This document shows positions 55,350 to 63,073 of a stretch of DNA of 64,000 bases, piece by piece. Within the stretch, counting starts at the first letter, position 1, and every line of letters begins with the position of its first letter. The position numbers and the translations under genes were made by a program. This DNA comes from Chlorobaculum sp. 24CR. Its GTDB lineage: Bacteria > Bacteroidota > Chlorobiia > Chlorobiales > Chlorobiaceae. The notes beneath the pieces were generated by a model. That model did no database searches, was not told the DNA's origin, and saw nothing but the letters and a program-made list of their open reading frames with translations. The DNA lies in assembly GCF_004118635.1 (NCBI RefSeq), contig NZ_SDGU01000025.1:1-64000 (forward strand). The letters are read 5' to 3'.

Positions 55350-56009
55350 TTATGCCTTGGGTTTGAGCGCGGTGACAAGAAAGACCGGGTAGCTTTTCAG
55401 ATTGCCCTCGCGGTTTTTCTTTTCGATGACGTGCGCAGTCATGAAGGAGACCCCCGCAAATCCCGCCGATTCGAGGAGCGTTTTGAGCACCGCGCGGTCG
55501 AAGCCGTGGTGCACCTTTTCGGTGGCGTCGTCGTGGAAAAGGCCGTCCTCGGCGTCGAGATCGGCGATGGCGAGCGTACCGCCGGGTGAGAGGTGAGCGA
55601 CGAGCTCGCGCAGGAAGCTCGCGGTATCGGGAATGTGGTGCAGCGTCATGCTGCTATAGACGAAGTCGTAGTCGCGCTCAAGCCCGGCAGCCTTTTCGGG
55701 GCGGCTGAAGTCGAGATGCAGCGGCTCGATGTTGGCGATGTTTCCGGCGGCGATCTTTTCGCCGAGCATCCGCAGCATCTCCGACGAGCTGTCCACGGCG
55801 GTCAGCCGGGCGCAGTGCGGCGCGATGCGTGTGGTCACCAGGCCCGTTCCGCAGCCAAACTCCAGCGCGTTGGCCGGTTTGCTGACCGGCATGTGCGCGA
55901 TGATCGCGCGAGCCACGCCATCGGCGAGCGCCGCGCGGACGGCGTTGGCGTCCCACTCGGCGGCCTTGTTATCAAATCGTTCGGTATCGCTCCAGCTCTT
56001 CTCACTCAT
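55350..56009 (-). CDS. SAM-dependent methyltransferase
   Basis: A 219-residue class I methyltransferase. The SAM-binding motif I LEFGCGTGLVTTRIA, then LTAVDSSSEML, and the motif DFVYSSMTLHHI are clear, as is LAIADLDAED. The substrate is unknown; the general form resembles UbiE/MenG-like or small-molecule methyltransferases. It is upstream of gph on the same strand. Confidence 0.85.
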   Translation of the reverse strand: MSEKSWSDTERFDNKAAEWDANAVRAALADGVARAIIAHMPVSKPANALEFGCGTGLVTTRIAPHCARLTAVDSSSEMLRMLGEKIAAGNIANIEPLHLDFSRPEKAAGLERDYDFVYSSMTLHHIPDTASFLRELVAHLSPGGTLAIADLDAEDGLFHDDATEKVHHGFDRAVLKTLLESAGFAGVSFMTAHVIEKKNREGNLKSYPVFLVTALKPKA

Positions 56010-56229
56010 TGTTTTTCATCGGTTTGACGGTTCATCGCAAAGTGCCAGCCGCTTCCGGCTGCGCACAATATACGCTTCACCGGCCAAGAGTGAAAGCCGC
56101 AAACGCAGGCATTCGAGCCGCCGCCTCATGCGGCCCGGCAGAAGTTGCCAAATCGTTGCCCGCCCTCCACGAACGCCCAACAATCGGCGGTTAATTTTGA
56201 GCGTTGGCAAAACAATCAGCCTCTTCAAT

Positions 56230-56278
56230 CTTCAATCCTATAGGACTTATACGACCTATAAGACCTATAAGTCCTATA
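56230..56278. repeat. TATAGG palindrome before acyltransferase gene
   Basis: TATAGGACTTATA (56230-56242) pairs with TATAAGTCCTATA (56266-56278), with further CCTATAAG words between. The end is ten bases from the ATG of the acyltransferase, so a folded transcript could influence translation. Confidence 0.8.
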
Positions 56279-56288
56279 AGAATTTACA

Positions 56289-57101
56289 ATGAACCGGTTC
56301 GTCGAGCTTTTTTGCAGGCCGTTGCCGCATCTCACGGGTGGCAAAGCCTTTCTGCTGAGGCTGCTCATGGCACCGAACCTGTTTTTCGTCGAGGTCGAGG
56401 GGGCCGGGCGGCTTGAACGCAACGGCTCGTCGCCCTGCATCTACGCCTTCAATCACAACAATGCTTTTGAATCGCTCTTTGTGCCGGTGCTGCTCATCTG
56501 GTTGCTTGGCGGGCGGCGCGTCAGTTTCGTGATTGACTGGATGTTCGGTCGCCTGCCCGTCGTCGGCTGGCTGATGAAGCAGATCGATCCGGTTTACGTC
56601 TGGCACAAGCGCTCGACCTGGGCGTTCCTCGAACGCCGCCGCGAGAAGGCGGCTTCCTCCTCCAGCCGCGACGAGTGCGTCCGGCGGCTCCGCGAGGGCG
56701 CGAGCATCGGCATCTTTCCCGAAGGCACGCGCAACGGCGATCCATTCAGATTACTCAAAGCGAAGCCGGGCATCGGCTCTATCGCGCTCGAATCGGCCGC
56801 GCCGGTCATTCCCGTGGGCATCGAGTTCGTCGCCGCCCGCAGGCGTGGCCGCGTACCGCTTGTCGGCAAAATCGTGCTTCGTTTTGGCGAGCCGATGCAG
56901 TTCGAGCGGCACCGCGCTTCCGTGGCCGGGCCGGACGCCGGAGCGAGCCGCGCCCTCAAGCGGCGACTCGCCGGTGAGATTGCCGACGAGGTGATGCTGG
57001 CCATATCGCCGCTCTGCGGCAAGAGTTATCCGTACACCGAATCTGAACCGGAACCGATTCCGACTCTCAAACCATCAATGGAGGCCCTATGTCCGTCATA
57101 A
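56289..57101 (+). CDS. Lysophospholipid/1-acylglycerol-3-phosphate acyltransferase-like
   Basis: A 270-residue PlsC/LPLAT-family acyltransferase. The catalytic H-x4-D motif is present in changed form as NHNNAFE (His56, Glu61), and the substrate motif FPEGTRNGD is at 143-151. A hydrophobic segment lies near 62-74 (SLFVPVLLIWLLG). It may transfer an acyl group to the hydroxyl of a lipid. Its end overlaps the start of the GNAT gene by 13 bases, so the two act together; an OlsA-like role in aminolipid synthesis is one possibility. Confidence 0.82.
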   Translation: MNRFVELFCRPLPHLTGGKAFLLRLLMAPNLFFVEVEGAGRLERNGSSPCIYAFNHNNAFESLFVPVLLIWLLGGRRVSFVIDWMFGRLPVVGWLMKQIDPVYVWHKRSTWAFLERRREKAASSSSRDECVRRLREGASIGIFPEGTRNGDPFRLLKAKPGIGSIALESAAPVIPVGIEFVAARRRGRVPLVGKIVLRFGEPMQFERHRASVAGPDAGASRALKRRLAGEIADEVMLAISPLCGKSYPYTESEPEPIPTLKPSMEALCPS

Positions 57102-57757
57102 CCGTATCGAAGGTGCTGACGCCCCAAGACCGGCTCGAAGCGCTCGGGGTGATCGAGGAGGTGTTTGTCCGGGAGAAGCAGTGGATGAAGGATGCCGGCG
57201 AGCAGATTCCGGAGTTTCTGGATGGGAACCTTGAGTATTCATGGTTCCTGGCCAGAGTGGGCGACCAGCCTGCCGGGGTGATGCGCCTCTACTACGATCC
57301 GCCGCTGGAGTTGCCGGAGACGTGCCAGGTGAAGTTCGCGCCGGGCATCGATCTTGAAACGCTCCGGGCTGCCGGGCAGTACGTCGAAATCGGCAGGTTT
57401 ATGATCCGCCCGCAGTTCCGGCGGCAGCACCGCGTCGCCCTGCGTCTCATGCGCGTGGCCAGCGCCGAGGTGATCGAGCGGGGCTACACGCACTTCATCA
57501 CCGACGTTTTCGAGGGCGAGGAGCATTCGCCGCTCAACTTCCACACGCGGGTGCTCGGCTTCGAGGTGATCGGCAGCCATCTGTTCGGTGAACTCAATTG
57601 CAGCTCGACGCGCATTATTCTGACGCTCGACATCATCAAACTCTACAACCGGGTCAAGGACAGCCGGAGCCGGTTGTATCAGGAGCTGGTCGAGGGGTTG
57701 CGCGGCAAAGTCGAAGCCCGGAACGCCAAGCGGCGCGGACTCTCTGCGCAGGTGTGA
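57089..57757 (+). CDS. GNAT-family N-acyltransferase, FeeM/OlsB-like
   Basis: A 222-residue acyltransferase of the GNAT superfamily. The VEIGRFMIRPQFRRQHRVAL region is the acyl-CoA/acyl-ACP-binding part. The N-terminal half (MRLYYDPPLELP) and total length resemble N-acyl amino acid synthases and autoinducer-synthase-like proteins rather than short acetyltransferases. A GGAGG site in the end of the preceding gene sets the ATG. Together with the LPLAT it might acylate an amino acid to make an aminolipid. Confidence 0.75.
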   Translation: MSVITVSKVLTPQDRLEALGVIEEVFVREKQWMKDAGEQIPEFLDGNLEYSWFLARVGDQPAGVMRLYYDPPLELPETCQVKFAPGIDLETLRAAGQYVEIGRFMIRPQFRRQHRVALRLMRVASAEVIERGYTHFITDVFEGEEHSPLNFHTRVLGFEVIGSHLFGELNCSSTRIILTLDIIKLYNRVKDSRSRLYQELVEGLRGKVEARNAKRRGLSAQV

Positions 57758-58072
57758 CGGATGGCATGAATCGGTGGCGACGAAACGTCCAGTCAGTATG
57801 GTCGCGGTGGCGGGTTTTGGGTAAGATTTGTAAAAATCAGCGGTTCTGGCTATGGTTTGCAAAAAAAAGTGCTCACGCTTACTCGTTATTTATTATATAG
57901 TTAAATAATTATGCGGTAATATAATGTGATTGTTGCTTGTTTGTTTCTTAACAATTGTTTAACAATTGTGGTAGTAAGCTTACGTCCGTAAAGGAGCGTC
58001 GCATGGCTTTCCGCGTATTCACAAGCTTACGAAACAGCACAGCAGCACAGCACAAAACCAAAAAACCGCATC
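57758..58072 (+). other. Intergenic region before first porin
   Basis: A 315-base region, AT-rich between 57880 and 57970. It contains a perfect direct repeat (57948-57969) and a short frame with a good AAGGAG site (ATG 58003) that runs into the porin gene in another frame. Confidence 0.6.
57948..57969 (+). promoter_or_regulatory. Two-copy 11-bp direct repeat, Pho-box-like
   Basis: TTAACAATTGT is repeated exactly at 57948-57958 and 57959-57969. Two direct repeats with an 11-base period are the geometry of PhoB/PhoP boxes, and TTAAC is similar to the cyanobacterial-type CTTAACC repeat. It lies about 105 bases upstream of the porin ATG. The core AACAATTGTT is also palindromic, so another regulator is possible. 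Confidence 0.5.
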
Positions 58073-58140
58073 ATGAAGAAAACCCTTTTCTTTGTAGCCC
58101 TCGCAACCGCGATGGGTTTCAACAACGCCGAGGCCGTTGA
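58003..58140 (+). CDS. Possible leader peptide overlapping porin start
   Basis: A 45-codon frame starting ATG at 58003 with an ideal AAGGAG six bases before it, ending at 58140 within the porin gene in another frame. The porin ATG itself lacks such a site. The peptide (MAFRVFTSLRNSTAAQ onward) has no recognised family. It may be a translated leader coupling translation of the porin, or chance. Confidence 0.3.
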   Translation: MAFRVFTSLRNSTAAQHKTKKPHHEENPFLCSPRNRDGFQQRRGR

Positions 58141-59191
58141 CTGGAACTGGAAAGGCGATTTCCGCTATCGCTACGAATCCAGCATTACCGAGAACGCCGA
58201 GCACAGCCGCGACCGTCATCGCATCCGCCTCCGTTTCGGCGTGAACCCCTGGATCAACGAGGAGCTCTCCGTCGGCTTGCGCCTCGCCACGGGGGATCCC
58301 AACGACCCGACCTCTCGCAACCAGACGCTTGGCGATGGTTTTACCGCCAAAGATATTTTGCTGGATGAGGCCTACATCAACTACCATCCGATGTTTCTCG
58401 ATGGCAACGTCAACGCCGTGCTCGGCAAGCGCGATGTCGCAAAGACTCTCTTTGTCGAGAAAGATCTGGTCTGGGACAGCGATGTGACTCTTGAAGGCGC
58501 CACGGTTCAGTATGGCAAGGACATTGATGGCAAGCAGAAGAGCGGTTTCGGCGCGGTTGTTGGCTGGTATGCCATCGATGAAAACGGAGCGGAACAGGAT
58601 CCGTACCTGCTTGCGTTCCAGGGCGCTTACAAAGGCGAAGCCAGCAACCTCAAGTACGACATCGGTGTTGGATATTACGATTTCGTGCACTTCGATCTGA
58701 ATAACTTGCAGACCGGTGTTGCTGGTGCTAATGACGACCTTGGTTTCTCTCCAGAGTTCAACTACATCGGCAAGGACTTCAACATCGTCGAGTTCTTCGG
58801 CAGCCTTGGTGGCGACATTACCGAAACCGTCCCGTGGAAGCTCTATGGCCAGTATGCTTTCAACACCGCTTCGCATGATAATAACGTTAACATCACCGAT
58901 AGTGAGCGTGATGCCTACCTGATCGGCTTGAAAATCGGCAAGGCCAAGAATCCGGGTCAGCTCGAAGGTTCAGCCGAGTACGTGCGTATCGAACAGGACG
59001 CTGTTTCTAAATTTTCCGATGCGGATCGTAATGACGGCTCAAGGACGAACCTCAAAGGCGTCAAGCTCAGCGCAACCTATCAGCTCATCCAGAACATGGC
59101 GCTTGGCGTGAACTACTTCAACTTCAAGGACATCATCGGTTCGGATGATACGCATCACCGCGTCCAAGCTGACGTTGTGGTCAAGTTCTGA
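58073..59191 (+). CDS. Outer-membrane porin, first tandem copy
   Basis: A 372-residue beta-barrel protein. It has a Sec signal peptide (KKTLFFVALATAMGFNNAEA, cleaved after about residue 22), then alternating strands from WNWKGDFRYRYESS to the C-terminal HHRVQADVVVKF, ending in phenylalanine as most outer-membrane barrels do. It looks like the Porin_5 / putative porin group. The A-rich leader lacks a Shine-Dalgarno sequence. A tandem copy follows, and PstS genes lie downstream, so phosphate or polyphosphate-related solutes are candidate substrates. Confidence 0.82.
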   Translation: MKKTLFFVALATAMGFNNAEAVDWNWKGDFRYRYESSITENAEHSRDRHRIRLRFGVNPWINEELSVGLRLATGDPNDPTSRNQTLGDGFTAKDILLDEAYINYHPMFLDGNVNAVLGKRDVAKTLFVEKDLVWDSDVTLEGATVQYGKDIDGKQKSGFGAVVGWYAIDENGAEQDPYLLAFQGAYKGEASNLKYDIGVGYYDFVHFDLNNLQTGVAGANDDLGFSPEFNYIGKDFNIVEFFGSLGGDITETVPWKLYGQYAFNTASHDNNVNITDSERDAYLIGLKIGKAKNPGQLEGSAEYVRIEQDAVSKFSDADRNDGSRTNLKGVKLSATYQLIQNMALGVNYFNFKDIIGSDDTHHRVQADVVVKF

Positions 59192-59485
59192 GGAGTTTGA
59201 CTGCTGTTCTTTTTGTGTGTTGTTCTTTTTGCGTTGGGTGAGTGTGTGGTGCTCATCCGGATTGCTGCAAAGCCGTTCCGACTTGTCGGGGCGGCTTTTT
59301 TTATGGCGGCTTACGCTCCGCCGACTCTGCCCGTTTGTTTGCAATTTCTTTGCAATCCCTCAATGATTCCTCAATAAAGTCCGGCGTAGATTGTGCCCGT
59401 TACAGGACTGGGCCGGGTGGCCCTCCGTGTTCACGCAGTCTCAGGACGGCACAAAACAGTACAGCACAACACAAAAGACCTTATC
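59192..59485 (+). other. Intergenic region between porins
   Basis: Almost 300 bases containing the terminator of the first porin and the leader of the second. The first 110 bases are similar to those after the second porin, showing that the duplicated unit included the downstream end. Confidence 0.55.
59270..59302 (+). terminator. Terminator after first porin
   Basis: AAGCCGTTCCGA (59270-59281) pairs with 59286-59297 (two G-U pairs) over a four-base loop, followed by TTTTT. It lies about 80 bases after the stop, and a similar structure is found after the second porin. Confidence 0.82.
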
Positions 59486-60610
59486 ATGAAAAAAACTCTT
59501 TTTCTCTTAGGACTGGCAACAGCCCTCGGGTTCAACAACGCCCAGGCTGTTGACTGGAACTGGAAAGGCGATATCCGCTACCGTTACCAGTCCGAAATCA
59601 AGCAGGATAACGAGCATAGCCGTGATCGCCACCGTATCCGCGTTCGTTTCGGTGTGACCCCCTGGATCAACGAAGAACTTTCTGCCGGATTGAGACTTGC
59701 AACAGGCAATGACAGTGATCCTATCTCTCGCAACCAGACCCTTGAAAATGGATTCAGCGCCAAGAATATCATGCTTGACGAGGCTTACATCAACTATCAT
59801 CCGATGTTCCTCAATGGCGACGTGAACATCCTGCTCGGCAAACGTGATATCGCCAAGACCCTTTTTATCGAGAAAGATCTGGTCTGGGATGGCGATCTGA
59901 CCCTTGAAGGCGCGACCCTTCAGTATGGCAAAGATACCGACGGCAAGCAGAAGAGCGGTTTTGGTGCTATTGCCGGCTGGTACTCACTCGATGAAGACAA
60001 AGCCAAGTCAGACCCTTACCTGCTCGCTTTCCAGGGGGCGTACAAGGGTGAGGTCAGCGATCTCGGTTTTGATCTCGGCGTTGGTTACTACGATTTCGTG
60101 CACTTTGATTTAGATAATGACAAGGATAACGATGGCAAAGTTAATATCCTCGGGTTTACTCCGGTATTTGACTACACCGGCAAAGACTTTAACATCGTCG
60201 AGTTCTTTGGCAGCCTTGGTGGCGACATTACCGAAACCGTGCCATGGAAGCTCTATGGTCAGTATGCCTTCAACACCGCCTCGAACAGCTCCATCAACTA
60301 TGCAATCGACAACAACGCTCGTGATGCCTACCTGATCGGCTTGAAAATCGGCAAGGCCAAGAACCCCGGTCAGCTCGAAGGTTCCGCCGAGTATGTGCAT
60401 ATCGAGGAGGATGCCGTGACGATCTTCACCGATTCGGATCGTAACGCAGGCAGATCGACCAACCTTGAAGGTTTCAAACTGAGCACCACGTATCATCTTG
60501 TTCAGAACATGACGGTCGGTGCTACCTACATGAACTTCCAGGATATCGATGGTTCTAAAAAGGATCAGACCCAGCATCTGCTCCAGGCTGATGTGGTCGT
60601 GAAGTTCTAA
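59486..60610 (+). CDS. Outer-membrane porin, second tandem copy
   Basis: A 374-residue paralogue of the preceding porin. Signal peptide KKTLFLLGLATALGFNNAQA, barrel from WNWKGDIRYRYQSE to the C-terminal LLQADVVVKF. Long identical stretches with the first copy include NIVEFFGSLGGDITETVPWK and YLIGLKIGKAKNPGQLEGSA. Differences are concentrated in likely loops (for example near residues 215-228, where DNDKDNDGK occurs). The ATG at 59486 is chosen from the signal peptide; the open frame further upstream is not signal-like. Confidence 0.82.
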   Translation: MKKTLFLLGLATALGFNNAQAVDWNWKGDIRYRYQSEIKQDNEHSRDRHRIRVRFGVTPWINEELSAGLRLATGNDSDPISRNQTLENGFSAKNIMLDEAYINYHPMFLNGDVNILLGKRDIAKTLFIEKDLVWDGDLTLEGATLQYGKDTDGKQKSGFGAIAGWYSLDEDKAKSDPYLLAFQGAYKGEVSDLGFDLGVGYYDFVHFDLDNDKDNDGKVNILGFTPVFDYTGKDFNIVEFFGSLGGDITETVPWKLYGQYAFNTASNSSINYAIDNNARDAYLIGLKIGKAKNPGQLEGSAEYVHIEEDAVTIFTDSDRNAGRSTNLEGFKLSTTYHLVQNMTVGATYMNFQDIDGSKKDQTQHLLQADVVVKF

Positions 60611-60687
60611 AGTTTAACTGCTGTTCTTTTTTGTGTGGTGTTCTTTCTCCGTTGGGTGAGCGTGTGGTGCTCATCCGGATTGCTGCG

Positions 60688-60721
60688 AAGGCCGCCCGGA
60701 TATGGCCGGGCGACCTTTTTT
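60688..60721 (+). terminator. Terminator after second porin
   Basis: AAGGCCGCCCGG (60688-60699) pairs with 60706-60717 with one mismatch, followed by a T-run. The 60 bases before it match the region after the first porin (CATCCGGATTGCTGC). Confidence 0.82.
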
Positions 60722-60791
60722 GACGGCAGCTGCGCGATGTTCATGCGAATGTTTTCAAACAAATCAATTCTAAAAATCAGGAACAATCACT

Positions 60792-61610
60792 ATGAATCTG
60801 TTCAAGAAAATCGTTTTTGGCGTGGCTGTCATGGGTCTGATGGGCGCCGGTAATGCATCGGCTGCTGGCAAGATCACCCTCGATGGTTCAACCACCGTCG
60901 GCCCGATCGCCAAGGCTTTTGCTTCGTACTACAAGAAGAGCACTGGCGTTGACGTGACCGTCAGCGAGTCGGGTTCCGGTAACGGCGCCAAGAGCCTTAT
61001 CAACAAGACCTGCGACATCGCCAACATGTCACGCGCGATGAAGGACAATGAGCTGGCCGCCGCCAGGTCGAAGGGCGTCAATCCGGTCGAGCATGTCGTT
61101 GCGCTCGATGGTATCGCCATCATCGTGCACCCCGGCAACCGGGTGTCCGGTCTGAGCAGGCGCCAGATTCGCGACATCTACTCCGGCAAGGTGACCAACT
61201 GGAGCGCGGTCGGTGGCCCGAACGCTCCGATCGTCATGATCCAGCGCGAGTCGAACAGCGGCACTCAGGACTCCTTCAAATCGCTTGTCATGGGCAAGGA
61301 GGCTCCGATCTCCAAGCGCTCCGAAACCCAGGCCAGCAACGGCGCGGTCAAGAGCCGCGTGGCTTCTACCCCGACCGCGGTCGGTTTCGTTGGCCTCGGT
61401 TATGTTGACTCTTCGGTCAAGGCGCTCAACGTCGATGGCATCGCGCCTACCGTCGAGACGGTCAAGAATGGCTCTTACCCGGTTGCCCGCCCGCTCTTCA
61501 TGTACACCAACGGCCAGCCGACCGGCAACGTCGCCGAGTTCATCAACCTGAACAAAACTCCGGAAGGCAAAAAGATCATCAGCGAAATCGGTTTCGTGAA
61601 CAACTACTGA
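60792..61610 (+). CDS. pstS: Phosphate-binding protein PstS, first copy
   Basis: A 272-residue periplasmic phosphate-binding protein of the Pst ABC transporter. Signal peptide to about residue 24 (VMGLMGAGNASA). Phosphate-contact motifs DGSTTVGP, ESGSGNGAKSL and QRESNSGTQ are all present. It has a nearly identical-length paralogue downstream, followed by pstC. A terminator between the two copies suggests separate transcription. Confidence 0.93.
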   Translation: MNLFKKIVFGVAVMGLMGAGNASAAGKITLDGSTTVGPIAKAFASYYKKSTGVDVTVSESGSGNGAKSLINKTCDIANMSRAMKDNELAAARSKGVNPVEHVVALDGIAIIVHPGNRVSGLSRRQIRDIYSGKVTNWSAVGGPNAPIVMIQRESNSGTQDSFKSLVMGKEAPISKRSETQASNGAVKSRVASTPTAVGFVGLGYVDSSVKALNVDGIAPTVETVKNGSYPVARPLFMYTNGQPTGNVAEFINLNKTPEGKKIISEIGFVNNY

Positions 61611-61978
61611 TCCGAACGAGACACGACGAACGATTCCGTTCTTTGAACGAAAGCCTGCCCATATCCCCGGCAGGCTTTCGGCTTTTTGCCGGGATCGATT
61701 TTTCCGGAGTTTCGCAGGAAACTGTCTCAAAGGCAAAGAGGATGCTCTTTTTTTGTTTTTCCCGGCGTTTGATACAGCCTCGTACAGGGGTGGTTTGCGT
61801 GCCCGTACCAGAGATGCGACATGGAGATAACTGGTAAAGGTACAGGCGCATTTTGCTGGCAATCTTTTCCGCCATTCGCGTGACGAACCGGGCGGATCAT
61901 GCCGTTTGTAAATGAGGGCGCTCATTCATTAATTTCCGGGCACATAAAGCCTTTTTTCAAACAGACAAGGAGTAACGA
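61611..61978 (+). other. Intergenic region between the two pstS copies
   Basis: 368 bases with a terminator at the start (61649-61684) and probably a promoter for the second pstS near its end. No gene is accepted here. An AAGGAG ribosome-binding site precedes the second pstS ATG. Confidence 0.55.
61649..61685 (+). terminator. Terminator after first pstS
   Basis: GAAAGCCTGCC (61649-61659) pairs perfectly with 61669-61679 over a nine-base loop and is followed by GCTTTTTG. It lies about 40 bases after the stop. Confidence 0.85.
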
Positions 61979-62797
61979 ATGAGAAAGCTGGGTACCGTTT
62001 TGACATCAGTGGCGATTATGGCCATGACCACGGTTGGCAACGTCGGAGCCGCCGGGAAGGGGATCGTGATCGATGGTTCGACCACCGTCGGGCCGATCTC
62101 CAAATCTTTCGCGGCCCTGTTCATGAAAAAGTACAAGGTGCCGGTGACGGTCAGCGAGTCCGGTTCGGGCAATGGCGCCAAGAGCCTCATCAACGGGAGC
62201 TGCGATATTGCCGACATGTCGCGCTCGATGAAGCCGCAGGAGATCGCGGCGGCAAAATCCAAAGGGGTCAATCCGGTGCAGAACGTCGTCGCCCTCGACG
62301 GTATCGCCGTTGTCGTGCATCCTTCAAACCCGGTTCGCGCTCTTACGGAGGCGCAGATTGCCGGCATTTATTCGGGCAGAATCACCAACTGGCGTCAGGC
62401 CGGCGGCCCGAATTTTCCGATTGTGGTGATCCAGCGTGAATCCAACAGCGGCACCCAGGAGACCTTTCGCGAGCTGGTCATGAAAGGCAAACAGGTGGCT
62501 CGCACCGCCGAAACCCAGGCCAGCAACGGCGCGGTCAAGAACCGCGTTTCGCAGACGCGGGGCGCTATCGGCTTTCTCGGCTTCGGTTATGTTGATGCTT
62601 CGGTCAAAAAGGTCGCCGTCAACGGCGTTGTTCCCTCGGTGACATCCGTGAAAAACAGAACCTACCCGCTTTCGCGACCGCTGTTCATGTACACGAATGG
62701 CCGCCCCTCCGGCATGGTCGCCAAATTTGTCGATCTGCCGAAAACTCCCGAAGGCAAGAGAATTATCAACGAGCTGGGTTTTGTGCCGAAGTACTGA
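61979..62797 (+). CDS. pstS: Phosphate-binding protein PstS, second copy
   Basis: A 272-residue PstS paralogue. Signal peptide to about residue 24 (AIMAMTTVGNVGA), then the same motifs IDGSTTVGP, ESGSGNGAKSL and QRESNSGTQE. It differs from the first copy in many surface positions but keeps all phosphate contacts. It is the copy closer to pstC. A strong AAGGAG site precedes the ATG. Confidence 0.93.
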   Translation: MRKLGTVLTSVAIMAMTTVGNVGAAGKGIVIDGSTTVGPISKSFAALFMKKYKVPVTVSESGSGNGAKSLINGSCDIADMSRSMKPQEIAAAKSKGVNPVQNVVALDGIAVVVHPSNPVRALTEAQIAGIYSGRITNWRQAGGPNFPIVVIQRESNSGTQETFRELVMKGKQVARTAETQASNGAVKNRVSQTRGAIGFLGFGYVDASVKKVAVNGVVPSVTSVKNRTYPLSRPLFMYTNGRPSGMVAKFVDLPKTPEGKRIINELGFVPKY

Positions 62798-62841
62798 TTT
62801 TCTCTCTCGCAGCATCACGCTCGTATCATTTCAATGTCTTT

Positions 62842-62873
62842 CCTGCAACCGCCAAAGCCTCTCCGGTTGCAGG
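62842..62873 (+). terminator. Hairpin between pstS and pstC
   Basis: CCTGCAACCG (62842-62851) pairs exactly with 62864-62873 across a 12-base loop. No T-run follows, so it could reduce read-through from pstS to pstC or stabilise the pstS message rather than end transcription fully. Confidence 0.6.
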
Positions 62874-63073
62874 TTCCGGCATCGGTCGCCGGAAGCACAA
62901 TCCGATGTTCCAGAATTGTAACAATCCGCCCTTTTTTTCTACCGGTTCAAGGCATAGATTTGGGGCGTTAAGTTGCCGCGTGAGCTTATATATTTTATTT
63001 AATCACAGGGGATGCCTCCAATGTCTGGCATACACGAACCGCACAGGTCGATAGCCTGCAAAACAGCAATGGT

